Positions 50,628 to 60,479 of a stretch of 64,000 bases of DNA are shown here, one piece after another. This DNA comes from Notamacropus eugenii (lineage: Eukaryota; Chordata; Mammalia; Diprotodontia; Macropodidae). Position 1 is the stretch's first letter, and every line of letters begins with the position of its first letter. The notes beneath the pieces were generated by a model. The model ran no database searches, was not told the origin of the DNA, and saw only the letters and a list, made by a program, of their open reading frames with translations. Where the stretch lies: assembly GCF_028372415.1 (NCBI RefSeq), contig NC_092872.1, positions 517,700,224 through 517,764,223 on the forward strand, in the 5' to 3' direction. Made by a program: the position numbers and the translations under genes.

Positions 50628-53600
50628 CTGGAACAAACAAGCACAGAGCATAAACCTTCAAGGCGGTAGCACCTGTAAGTTGGTCCAATCATCCGCAGGG
50701 TCACCACAAGGCCATCTGGATATGTTTCATAGGGATCTACATCTTCCAAGGCTGGAGAATTTGGAAATAAACCAACAAATAGTATGAATTTCAGAATCAC
50801 AGAATGAAAACAGCAAAGAACATGGAAAGAACCTAAAGAATGTTAGAACTAGAATGTCAGAGAAGGGGCAGAAACAAAACAAAAAAGAAGGTCCAAGTTG
50901 GAAGCAACCTTCGGGCAAGGAACACAGATTGTTAGAGTAAAAAACACCCTTAGAACATAAAATATCGGAGCTGGAAAAGGGGTTAGAACCTAGAATCTTA
51001 GAACTTAGTATACATCCAATGTTAGAACATAGAATCTCAGAGTTGGAAGGAACCTTGGGTCATAACTCTAGAGCTGGAAAGAACCTCCAAAGCCACAAAG
51101 CCCAACTTCCTCATTTTACAAATGAAGACACTGAGGCCCAGTAAAAGTCACACAAGTGAAATTCCAACCTCCCATGTAAAAGAGGAGCACCCCCTACAGC
51201 CTCCCAGAGAGGCAGACATGAAGCATCAGTTGACTAGCCAGGGAAAGATCATTTCACAAGTCAACGACTATAAGACAGCTCTAAACATCAGTTCTTGCTA
51301 ATAGTGAGCCAATATTTGCCTTTCTAAAGACCTTGACCTAAATGGCCCAAGGTCTCCCAGTGCATCCTGGGTCATCTCCAATCATCCTGAGCAATATCTG
51401 GTCACTGGATTCAGATGGCTCTGGAGGAGAAGTGAGGCTGGTGACCTGCACAGCCCTCCCTCACTCAAAACAAAGTCAAGTGCAAGTCATGTCATCATTT
51501 CTCCAATGGCATGGTCTTCTTCAGCAATGAAGGACGAACACAATTCTGTAACTTCCATCCACACACATTGGTTCAACCTTCTGGCATCTTCCTTTATCTG
51601 GCTCACTCTAAACCAAGAGGGATGACTTCTTCACACACAAACACACAAACACAAACACACACCACCCAGTGCCAAAGTCCAGACTCTCACCCTCTGGATC
51701 CTTTACCATCCCCATAGCACCGAAGGCTTCTCATATCCAGGGCAGGTGGCTCACACAACACACAGACCGTATGCCCTTGGGTGAGGTACTTCATCCACTG
51801 AGTGAAGGGGGCCCTTGTCTGAAGGCAGCCCACAGTGATGGTCACCAGCTGGAACATGACACAGTACCTGTGGCCAACATAAGGAAACACGCATACATAA
51901 CAACCATAACTACTAGCAATAATAGAGTATATTCTGAGACCATCCTCACCTCCAGCCCACCAACCAGAGCAAAAAAAAGCAAAACTTTGTTACGCGCCTA
52001 CTTCCCCAATGGTACCCCTTACTCCCACTTGTCTACGTCAGCATCCTCCAGAAACAACCTAATCTTGTGTCCCTTTTCCTATTAATCCCTGCTAAGGTTA
52101 GTGTAAACTGCTCACCATGGACCCAGAATAGGAAGGGGTACCTAGAACATAAAATTCATAATGTGAGAAGAAAAAGGGACCATATAACTGTGAACATGTT
52201 GTGTTTCTCTCAATAGAATGCCAACTGCCCCCCCCACCTTGAGGGCAGGGATGCCTTCACTTTGGTATTTGTATTTCCAGGGCCTAGCAAGTGCCTGGAA
52301 CATGTAGTAGGAGCTTAATAAAGGCTTGTTAATTGACTGATAACATGAAATATAGAATGGCAGAGCTGGAAGGTACCCTGACACTTAAAACGCTAGAAAT
52401 GGAAAGGATCTTAGGACATAATAAAAGCTAGCATTTGCATAGTTTGCATTTGAAGTTTGAAAAATGCTTTTCATATTATCTCATTTGACCCTCACAACAA
52501 CCCTATAAATTAGGTGATATTCTCATCCCCATTTTGCAGATGAGACAACTGAGGCTGAAAGAACTTAAGGGATTTGCCCACTTAACACAATCATACAACT
52601 AGTAAGTATCTGAGACAGGATTTGAAAAAATGGAGTCATTGAGCCCAGAAGACACAAGTTTGCCTTGCTTTCAATAACTTTGCCATATAAAAATTTCCAA
52701 TTAGGGGAATGGGGATTCAATTTATAAAAGGATGCTTTACTGTAAAAAAAAAAAATTCCACTGGACTCCTGTATCCAAAAAGCTTTCCTAAGGCACCTAA
52801 ATGTAATTCAATTTACAGAAATTCTATTTGCCTTCAACTTTGTGAAGAACTGTTTGGAGGTGGTGTGGAGCAGAGGGAAGGCTTAGCAATATCACCCCCT
52901 GCTGGGGAAAGAAGGAGACTGCCCTCCCCACTACCACATCTGTGACCACGTGCATCGGGTGCCCTCTAGTGGCAACAGATCTGAGCATCTCTGAAATAAT
53001 CCATGGAGCTGTGGTTTTTCAGCCCTTGCCTAAAGCATTGACTTTGGGTGGGGGTGGGGACAAGGTTCCCAGGACTGGCCCAGGCTGCGCTGGAGAGTTG
53101 TAGTGTCAAACTCCAAACAGAAGCACAGGCCACTAAACGATACATAAGGATCCCTGCAGACTGCATGGTAACTTAGTAACATTAAAATGTAATGCTCTCT
53201 GTGTTCTACTTCATTTCTGTTTGCTTTGTTAACTATTTCCCGCTTACATTTTAATCTTGTTCAGGAGCAGTTTTGGACAGCATGTGACCTCTTGGCCATG
53301 GGCTTGACACCTTTGATGCAGAACACTGAACCAAGGAAATTCAAAGACACTCTCCCCAGAGAGCAAATAACCTCTTTTTTCATGGGAAAAACAACACAGC
53401 ATAGTATACAGGGCCTGGGCTAGAAGTCAGATGTCCAATAGTCTTCTAGCTCTCATCTTGTCTCTTGATTCACTGGGTGACCTTAGACAAGTAATTTCTC
53501 CTCTCTGGGCTTTCATTTCCTCTTGTGAAACAAAAAGGAGGCTGGGATTGCTAAGAATTGGAGTCAGAGAACCTGGGTTTGACTACGGTACAATTTACCT

Positions 53601-56600
53601 TTTGGGTGAGTCCTAGGATAAATTGCTTCTCCTCCTTTTCTTAATTTTAAAATGCCACATTTAGTCCAGAGGGTCATTCTGCAGAAAAAAAGGGCTTTTT
53701 TTCTAGAAATGTAAACTGTCACACATGTGGGGGAACAGTGAGAAATAAGAAAGGAGATCACTGCAGGTTCTACAATGACTATTTTTTTTTTTACTTTTAT
53801 TTTCAGTTCCAATTCTCCCTTTCTTTTCACCTCCTCCCCCACCACTGAGAAGGCAAGAAAAGTGATACCCATTACACATTCGAAGAATGAGCCTATTTTC
53901 TTAACAAAAACTTGAGTCCTGTACCGGCTAGCACTCTCCTCAGGGAAATGATGTTGTACATATGTTGTATTTAATTCCCCAAGAGAAGGCAAGTTTCTTG
54001 AGAGCAGGGAGAGTCTGCATTTTTTTTCCTTTGTATTCTCCAGCACAGTGCTCATTTGGCACATAAAAGGCACTAAACAAAGTGCTCTTTGGATGGATTA
54101 AGGAATGAAGAATATCTTTCTCACTAAGCCTCATTAACAGAATATTTTCTTTTCCCGAAATCAGGAACAATCACGATAATGATGGCTAACGTTTACATAG
54201 TGCTTACTATGTACTAAGCACATTACAGTTATCATCTCATTTGAATCTCACAACAAACCTGGGAGGTAGGTACTGTTATTATCCCCATTTCACAGCCAAA
54301 GAAACAGGCAGAGAATAAGTGACTCGCCCAAAGTCACACAACAAGTAAGTTGATGAGGAATTTGAACTCAAGTCTTCCTGTCTCCAGGTCAAACACTCTA
54401 TCTACTGCACCTCCTAAAAAGTGACTGACAATAATGATCGCTGGTATCTCCATAGCCCTTTAAGGTCAACAATACACCTTCCTTACAACAAGCTTCTGAA
54501 GGAAGATGTGTAAGTATTTTTATTCCCATTTTGCAGATGAAGAACTTTGTAAACTCTAAATCCTATGAGTATGGATTATTATCAATTAATAGAGCCTGAC
54601 CCACACGTAGATATTCTCTTTTCACTTCATGACCCTTATAGAAAGCATGGGCATAGCAACAAACATTTATCAATTGCTTTAACATTGTAGAATGAGTGTC
54701 TGAACTGGAAGGTAGCTTGGAATATAATTATTATTATAACAATAGCAACAATAACAGTAATTAAATATATTATCTTATATGACTTTCACAGCAACCCAAT
54801 GAAATAGGTGCTAGTATTATCCCCATTTTAGAGATGAGAAAACTGAGACTGAGAGAAGCTTAGTGATTAGCCCATAGTCCCAAAGCTAGTAAATATCAGA
54901 GCTGAGATCCAAAGCCAGTTTTCCTGCATCTCCAGTCCAGTACACTTTCCACTATGGAGGAGATTAGATTTGATTCAGTCGGAAACAAGGAGCACTGGAA
55001 AGATTTTCAAGACAAGATGAAGACTGGGCTTTGTTTTTCTTGTTGTTCTTTTAACTGACATTTACCCTCCATCACAGACCTCCTCCAATGTTTCATTTTC
55101 ATGGGGTATTCATGATCCCTGGTTCTTAAAGCTTTTGCCAATGGGGTATGAGCTCAGGCAAGAACCCCCCAAGATGGAAAGTCTTTGAGCATGAGCCCAG
55201 TGATGGACTTGCCATGTTTGCCTGTCCTTCAAGGCTCAGCCTAGCTAAGATTGGCCACCAGGGGGTGATTTTTTTGTCCATAATAACCTGTGCAGACTGC
55301 TGGCACTCTGGTGCAGAGGGGTTGAGATCTAGGCTGGTAGAGGAAATGCTCAGACCCGAAAAATGGTGGATTTTTTGAAGTCACTTACATTTACACAGGG
55401 ACTTTAGGTTTTAAACGCACTTTCCACATATTAGCTCATTTGATCCTCACAGCAACTCCATGTAGCAGACAAGGCAGAGATCATCATTCCCCATTTCACA
55501 AATGGGAAACTAAAACTCAGAAAGGAAGTGACATGCCCCAAAGTTAGCCTCAGGAGACATTGTCTAGGTCCCCGTTCTCATCCTACTTACCCAGCTGATT
55601 TTCTCTCTTGGGCCACGGCTCTCTTTTTCCTCCCATTCTGGAAGGCCCCAGTGGTTATGAGAGCTGGGACTGTGGGGGCCAGAGAGAGAGAACAAGACTG
55701 AGTAACTGCCCCCAGCCAGGGCTCCTGAAGAAACAACAGCATCATCTACAGGAGAGCCAAGGCTGGTTCAATTTGACATTCAATCTATTAGAAAAAATAA
55801 TACTTCAAGTTGCACTGAAAGCCTAGCCTTGCCATTCCTCCCACCAACAAGCAGGTTTTTGATCAGGACAGTTGCAGGAAAGAGAGGAGAAGGAGGGAGA
55901 AGAACTGAGTCAATTCACAAGAGGTGGATAAATTCTTCCAAAAGCTCAAAATGGCAGCCATATCACAATCACAGGGGCTGCACTGGGTAAAAGACCCAAG
56001 GTGGCAATCAGAGGAAGGAGTGTGGGACAATTCCAGGGCTTCCTTGCCCATGATTTCTCTGTAGTAGAATTTGGTTTTCATGGTTAGCTCACTGGATCAC
56101 AAAGATTTAATGCTAAATGGAAACTAAGAGCGTGTCCATCAATTGGGGAATGGTTAAAGAAGTTGTGGTAGATAGTAATAATAGAATATTACTGTGCTGG
56201 GAGAAATGTTGAGCAGTCAGATTTAAGAAAAACATGGAAAAACTTGCATGAAATAATGAAGAGTGAAATGAGCTGAACTATGAGAATGTTGTATATAGTA
56301 ACAGCAATACTGTTCAGAGAACAGCTGTGAAGTTATTACGAATACTGCAAATGCTCAAATCAACTACAAGGGATCTACGAAGGAAGATGCTATCCACCTC
56401 TAGAGAAAGAACTGATCAATAGAAGTATGCCCAGTATGATTATACACGTATTTATAGATCTGTGTCAAATGGTGACCTTCTCTAGTGTGGGGCAGGGAGA
56501 GAGGGAGGCAGACACTTTGGAATTTAAAATGCAACAAAGAAAAATAAATTCAATTAAGAAAGAAAGAAGATTTTGTGCTAGAAGGGACCTTAGAACTCCA

Positions 56601-59600
56601 CATTTTACGGAAGGGTTAGTATGGGCCTAGATCGTAGAACATAGATTATTAGAATTGGAAGAGAACTTGAAAGAACATCTGGTCCAACCTCTCATTTTAG
56701 AGTCATGTAAACCAAGGCCCAAAAGTTAAGTGAGTTGCCCAAGGGTCCCACAAATCCATTGCTCATTCTAGCACGCAACACAGTGAATGCTGAAAGAGCA
56801 GCAATTATGCCATAGCTAAACTTTGTGCTTCTCCCAGCACACAGTAGGTGTTTCATAGCCATTTGCAACTATGGTCTTTCCTGCCTCTTTCTACTACTTA
56901 ATAACAAAAGTGAATCACAATGACCAGAGAAGGCTGAATTTAGGTCACACTTTTGTCCCCAATCTGCCTCATATAAAACCTAAATACAGCCTACAATTGG
57001 TGTCATTTTTCAATTTATATATAATTTTTTCTTCCATTCAAAGTGCTCTCATTTTAGGGTTACAGACCTATATTTGGTTCTCTCAACCATAAAGGATGCC
57101 AAAAGATACAGTGGAAGAAAGCTTGGATGACCACTTACCCAGGATGTTGTGGAGAGAATTTCTGTTCAGGTAAGAGTTGGACTAAATGATTTCTGGTTGT
57201 TAAATTTTCAGTGTGAACATATCAGAAATCAACAAATCCTACAAATCAGGGCTTGATTTACTGTTTTGCTGATTGTCTCAGTTTAAGGAAGTAATAGCGA
57301 AAATGTTAGTAAAGCTAATTAAACTAAAAAATGTGTCCTAAGTATTGTAAAGCAATATTGCAATAAAGCAGCATTGCTTTCAGAGAGTGGGTTGTTAAAC
57401 ATTTACTGCATACCCTTGCTTCCAACCCTAAGATTTTGGGAAGGGAGGAAATCCATACTAGTCATCAGGGTGGGTATCAATACAGCACAAAGATGGAAGA
57501 GGGCAGAACTGATCAGGGAATAGCATGCCATGCAGTTTGGTTGAAATATAGGCTGCAACAAGGGGAGCAGATCATCCATATGTATCTTACATGGCTAGCT
57601 ATTGCCCCATGATCCATTATCCCACTTTGGTCCTAGTTGCCAGGACGAGATTTGGAATTCCCAGAATGAGAATTCTATTCCTATTTGTGGAGTTAGGCTA
57701 AGGGGTCCTGGAGAGCAAAGCTAAAAAGGGAACAGTATCATAGCATTTGAAGCTAGAATGTTCCTTGGACAATATCTAGCTCAAAGGTGTCAAACACACA
57801 GCCTAGGCAGCCAACAGTCCTCTTGAGTGATCCAGATTAACATGTCATTGGGAAATATTTAACTAAAGAATAAAGATGCAATAGAACATGGATAATGTCC
57901 ATCTGTGGTTTTCTAAGTCAATGTGCAGCTGGAAGGGACCCTTTTGTACAGTTTAGCTGTTGATGTTTCTATCTGAGTTTGACACCACTGCTCTTTTTTA
58001 ATGGTCCTCGTCTTACAGAGGAAGACATTAAGACAAGTGTACCAGAATTCAAACCCCAAAACAGAACAGAACAAAACTGAGTTCTAGCCCAAACAGGTGA
58101 ACCCTGAACACTCTTGGATAGGCACAACATTTCCTCCTCAGTATAGACCACAGAGCATTCCTAGATGAGGACATTCTTTCTACAATGCAGGGCAACACCT
58201 TCTTTGGAATGTAGGGTCTTGGAGAGTTACTTAGACCCCTGAAAGATGAACTGCTTACCCAGGGTCACACAGCCAAAGCTAGGAATGAAGCCAGGTCTTC
58301 TTAGCTCTGAGTAAAGACCTTTTTTTTCTTTTTTGAGAAATTCAAAATTGGATTGGGCTGGGTGAGACTAGAGGTATTGGAACAGAGACTCTAGAGATTC
58401 ATCAGCCAACCCTCACCCTCCAGATCCATCTGATAGTAGAAAGACCTCTGGCCTTGGAGTCAGAGGACATGGAATTGAGTCCCAGCTCTTCTGTTTACCA
58501 CTTATGTGACCTGGGATAAGTCATTTCCCCACCTTGGGCCTCAGTTTCCACATCTATAAAATGGATCAGTCTTTCCTAAGGACCCTTGCAGCACTATAAT
58601 TCTATGCTCTATATTATAAAGTCTGTTCTTGCTCTATAACTCTATATTCTGGGAATCTTTCCAAGTCTAAAATCCTATGGGCCCTCAGGGTTCATAATAA
58701 CGTTGATAACAATGACTCACATTTATAGAGTGCTTTAAAATGCACAAAATGCTTTGCATCTATTATTTCACTTGATCTTCGCTATAGCAGGAAGGCAGGC
58801 AGTGAAAGAGCTAGACTGAGAGTCAGGAAGATCTGAGTGCAAATTCTGATTCAGATGTTTGCTCACTATGTGATCCTGGGCACATCCTTTAACCTATCTC
58901 ATCCTCAATTTCCTACTGTTTAAAGTGTGGATGATAATAGTGTCTACTTCCCAGAGTTATTGTAAGGATCAAGATATAAGATAGGTAAAGTGCTGTATAA
59001 ACGCAAAATATTCTTATTAATTATCCTATTAATAGATAAGCACTATCATCACCTCTGTTTTTCAGTTGAGACAACAGGGTGAAAAGGTGAGTGACTTGAA
59101 CAGGGTCACACAGCTATTTCATCTCTAAGGTAGGATTTGAACCCAGGTCTTCCTGACTGCAAGTCCATCCCTCTATTCACTGGCACTCAATAAATAAACA
59201 TGTATTAAGTGTCCACTATGTGCCAGACACTGTGCTGCAGGCTGGGGATATAAAAAGAAGGACAGTCCCTGCCCTCAAAGAGCTTATAATCTAATGGGGG
59301 AAATAACAAGCAAACACATATATAGAAGGCAAGCTCTGCAGAAGATAAATAGAAAATAATTAAAAGAGAGAAAGCACTGGAATTAAGAGGAGTGAGGGAA
59401 GGCTTCCTGTAGAAGGTGGCAATTTAGTTGAGATTTCAAGGAGGTTGGGAGCTTTTATATCATGCTATCTCCTCTGGCACTTGGGGCTTTTTGAAAGTTT
59501 TCCCAGCCTGCTGTTTCAGAAAACCCTCAACTTTCTGCCTTGTCCCTTTGGCCCCTTCCTGGCACTCACTCAGGGCCTGTTGGCACTCCACCCCCTCATG

Positions 59601-59764
59601 GCTCCAGTATTCCACACAACCGGCCCTCTCCTCCAGTGTGGGGCAGGGGCCACCGCCATTCCTTGGCTCTCTTAAGATTTGTCTCCTTCGAACTCGAAAA
59701 GTGACAGTACAGGGTTCAACACACCGGCTCCAGCCACTCCACTCAGACACTGCGCAGGTCACAG
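50510..59764 (-). CDS. SBSPON-like: SBSPON-like gene, coding exons 2-5 (first exon outside window)
   Basis: Four minus-strand exons join in frame: 59764-59570, 55669-55591, 51867-51691 and 50627-50510 (569 nt, 188 codons plus the completing bases of a split codon). Every junction has GT/AG and phases agree (1-1, 1-2, 2-2, 2-stop). The product has a six-cysteine thrombospondin type-1 repeat (WSGWSRC, NGGGPCP, EERAGC), a basic linker (PALITTGAF then GRKKRA), and an eight-cysteine C-terminal domain (WMKYLTQGHTVCVLCEPPA, WQAVGNPSC, CSCPAVHSFLFV). This is the order in SBSPON/RPESP, a secreted protein with somatomedin B and TSP1 domains. Identity to human SBSPON, from memory, is about 50%, low for a marsupial-human orthologue, so I take it as a paralogue. 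The signal peptide and somatomedin B exon, expected in phase 1, are not seen up to 64000. Open frames, good splice sites and a poly(A) signal argue for a working gene. Function: presumed extracellular matrix protein, otherwise unknown. Confidence 0.88.
50785..51080 (+). repeat. 33-bp-unit tandem array
   Basis: About eight degenerate units (agaacatagaatctcagagt, tggaaggaacctt) running into a SINE core. It lies in intron 4 of the SBSPON-like gene. Shorter or more decayed arrays: 14810-14905, 35380-35520, 40560-40690, 43215-43345, 45940-46060, 56565-56700 and 58565-58680. Confidence 0.7.
51340..51545 (+). mobile_element. RTE-tailed SINE, 3' half
   Basis: From tgcatcctgggtcatctcca to cagcaatgaaggacgaacac, nearly identical to the second half of the 60.2 kb copy. 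The tRNA-like head is missing. It lies in intron 4 of the SBSPON-like gene. Confidence 0.75.
51691..51867 (-). CDS. SBSPON-like: SBSPON-like exon 4: C-terminal cysteine domain, first part
   Basis: 177 bp, phase 2 at both ends. Acceptor ttatgttggccacag, donor AGAGG|GTGAGA. It encodes YCVMFQLVTITVGC, then FTQWMKYLTQGHTVCVLC and EPPALDMRSLRCYGDG; five cysteines match SBSPON positions (YC, C, VCVxC, LRC). About half the residues are identical to human SBSPON over this exon by my recollection. The junction to exon 5 keeps the residue spacing of human SBSPON exactly (GDG to LxWQ). Confidence 0.92.
53780..53930 (-). mobile_element. L1 3' end fragment, minus orientation
   Basis: A T-rich start followed by tcccccaccactgagaaggc and acacattcgaagaatg is the reverse complement of the terminal L1 3' UTR. 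Short fragment in intron 3 of the SBSPON-like gene. Confidence 0.5.
54175..54420 (-). mobile_element. CORE-SINE, near full length
   Basis: Plus-strand reading taatgatggctaacgtttac, tgaatctcacaacaaacctg, atccccatttcacagccaaa, caaagtcacacaacaagtaa and cactctatctactgcacctc is the exact reverse order of the family. In intron 3 of the SBSPON-like gene. Confidence 0.8.
55591..55669 (-). CDS. SBSPON-like: SBSPON-like exon 3: linker with basic cluster
   Basis: 79 bp, entered in phase 1 and left in phase 2, too short to find by ORF length. The acceptor has a long pyrimidine tract (ctctctctctggcccccacag) and the donor is GCTGG|GTAAGT. The translation PALITTGAFQNGRKKRA followed by VAQERKSAG aligns with human SBSPON PAFITTSAFNKERTRQA and its DAG just before YC. 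The RKKR run is a possible proprotein-convertase site that I do not recall in human SBSPON. Confidence 0.85.
56128..56560 (+). mobile_element. L1 3' end (5'-truncated)
   Basis: From cgtgtccatcaattgggga through gaatattactgtgctggga, gagtgaaatgagctgaacta and ctagagaaagaactgat to an A-rich end. Recognisable L1 3' UTR order, in intron 2 of the SBSPON-like gene. Confidence 0.7.
57193..57415 (+). mobile_element. Short DNA element with GTGTGCT ends, left-truncated
   Basis: Internal ggttgttaaattttcagtgt and cagggcttgatttactgttt, right end gttgttaaacatttactgca. In intron 2 of the SBSPON-like gene. Confidence 0.55.
57782..57990 (+). mobile_element. Short inverted-repeat DNA element
   Basis: Ends caaaggtgtcaaac (57782-57795) and gtttgacaccactg (57977-57990) are inverted repeats with 12 of 14 matches, around about 180 bp without an ORF. 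A left-end relative (cagaggtgtctaacacg) starts near 48814. In intron 2 of the SBSPON-like gene. Confidence 0.6.
58700..59185 (-). mobile_element. Nested pair of CORE-SINEs
   Basis: A minus-strand CORE-SINE (58700-58790 and 59030-59185) is split by a plus-strand one (about 58790-59030: gtcaggaagatctgagtgca, tgatcctgggcacatccttt, ctgtataaacgcaaaata). Another plus copy lies just upstream at 58440-58690. Confidence 0.65.
59190..59460 (+). mobile_element. Longer SINE-like interspersed repeat
   Basis: cactatgtgccagacactgt, gtccctgccctcaaagagct, ggcttcctgtagaaggtggc in order. The same repeat appears more decayed at 6200-6480, 12000-12100, 32600-32890, 43860-44230 and 48540-48830. It ends 110 bp short of exon 2 of the SBSPON-like gene. 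Confidence 0.6.
59570..59764 (-). CDS. SBSPON-like: SBSPON-like exon 2: thrombospondin type-1 repeat
   Basis: 195 bp, phase 1 at both ends. Acceptor tttgttcttccag and strong donor TGA|GTGAGT. It encodes about 65 residues beginning VTCAVSEWSGWSRCVEPC, with the W-x2-W tryptophan pair used for C-mannosylation in TSP1 repeats, the arginine ladder TFRVRRR, and NGGGPCPTLEERAGC, which closely matches SBSPON (NGGAPCPPLEERAGC). All six TSP1 cysteines are present. The frame stays open past both splice sites, giving an apparent ORF of 147 codons; only the middle is exon. Confidence 0.92.
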
Positions 59765-60149
59765 CTGGAAGAACAAACAGAGATTCATGGTGTGACTCTC
59801 CCAGACCTTCCAAACCTTTCCAGACCTTTCTCTGACATCTGAGCCAAATTATGCCCCAGAGAGGATTACATTGTGATGGAAAAAACACTGAGCTCCAACT
59901 CATCCATTTACCACTAACTGATCAGGCAAGTCACATAAACTCTCTGTCACTGTTTTCCCATCTGTAAATCAGGCATAATGATGCATACCTCACAGAAATG
60001 TTGAGATGATCAAATGAGATAACAGATGAGAAGTATGAATGGTATAAAATAGAATACATACAAATATAAAGCATTGATTATCATTATTATCACCTATGAA
60101 AATTTCCATTGGAAAGGATCTCAGAAGTAATATAGTCCAAACATACCTA

Positions 60150-60475
60150 AACGAGGGGCAGCTAGGTGGTGCAGTGGATAAAGCACCAGTGCAGGAGTCA
60201 AGAGGACCTGAGTTCAAATCTCACCTCAGACACTTGACACTCACTAGCTGTGTGACCTTGGGCAAGTCACTTAACCCCAACTGCCTCATCCTGGGTCATC
60301 TCCAGTCATCCTGATGAATATCTGGTCACTGGATTCAGATGGCTCTGGAGGAGAAATGAGGCTGGTGACCTGCACAGCCCTCCCTCACTCAAAACAAAGT
60401 CAAGTGCAAGTCATGTCTTTATTTCTCTGATGGCATGATCTTCTTCAGCAACGAAGGACAAACACACACACCTAA
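60150..60475 (+). mobile_element. SINE with tRNA-like head and RTE-like tail, near full length
   Basis: The head has gcagctaggtggtgcagtgg and gagttcaaatctcacctcag (A- and B-box-like), then gtgaccttgggcaagtcac, then the second unit from catcctgggtcatctccagt to cagcaacgaaggacaaacac. The tail matches 38330-38530 and 51340-51545. This is the best-preserved SINE of the type in the window. Confidence 0.8.
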
Positions 60476-60479
60476 ACAA

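Larger units (their letters stand above)
51868..55590 (-). other. SBSPON-like: SBSPON-like intron 3
   Basis: 3.7 kb. CORE-SINEs lie at 52.4, 54.2, 54.7 and 55.4 kb and a minus-oriented L1 3' piece at 53.78-53.93 kb. The part 52.7-53.4 kb is mostly unique sequence without a recognised feature. Confidence 0.75.
55670..59569 (-). other. SBSPON-like: SBSPON-like intron 2
   Basis: 3.9 kb. It holds an L1 3' end (56.1-56.56 kb), a 33-bp-unit array (56.56-56.70 kb), short hAT-type elements (57.19 and 57.78 kb), nested CORE-SINEs (58.4-59.19 kb) and a longer SINE-like repeat (59.19-59.46 kb). The unique block 55670-56090 next to exon 3 has no recognisable function. Confidence 0.75.

Noticed and set aside
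59428-59835. Plus-strand ORF of 135 codons
   Set aside because: It is the complement of SBSPON-like exon 2; the minus strand carries the TSP1 cysteine pattern.
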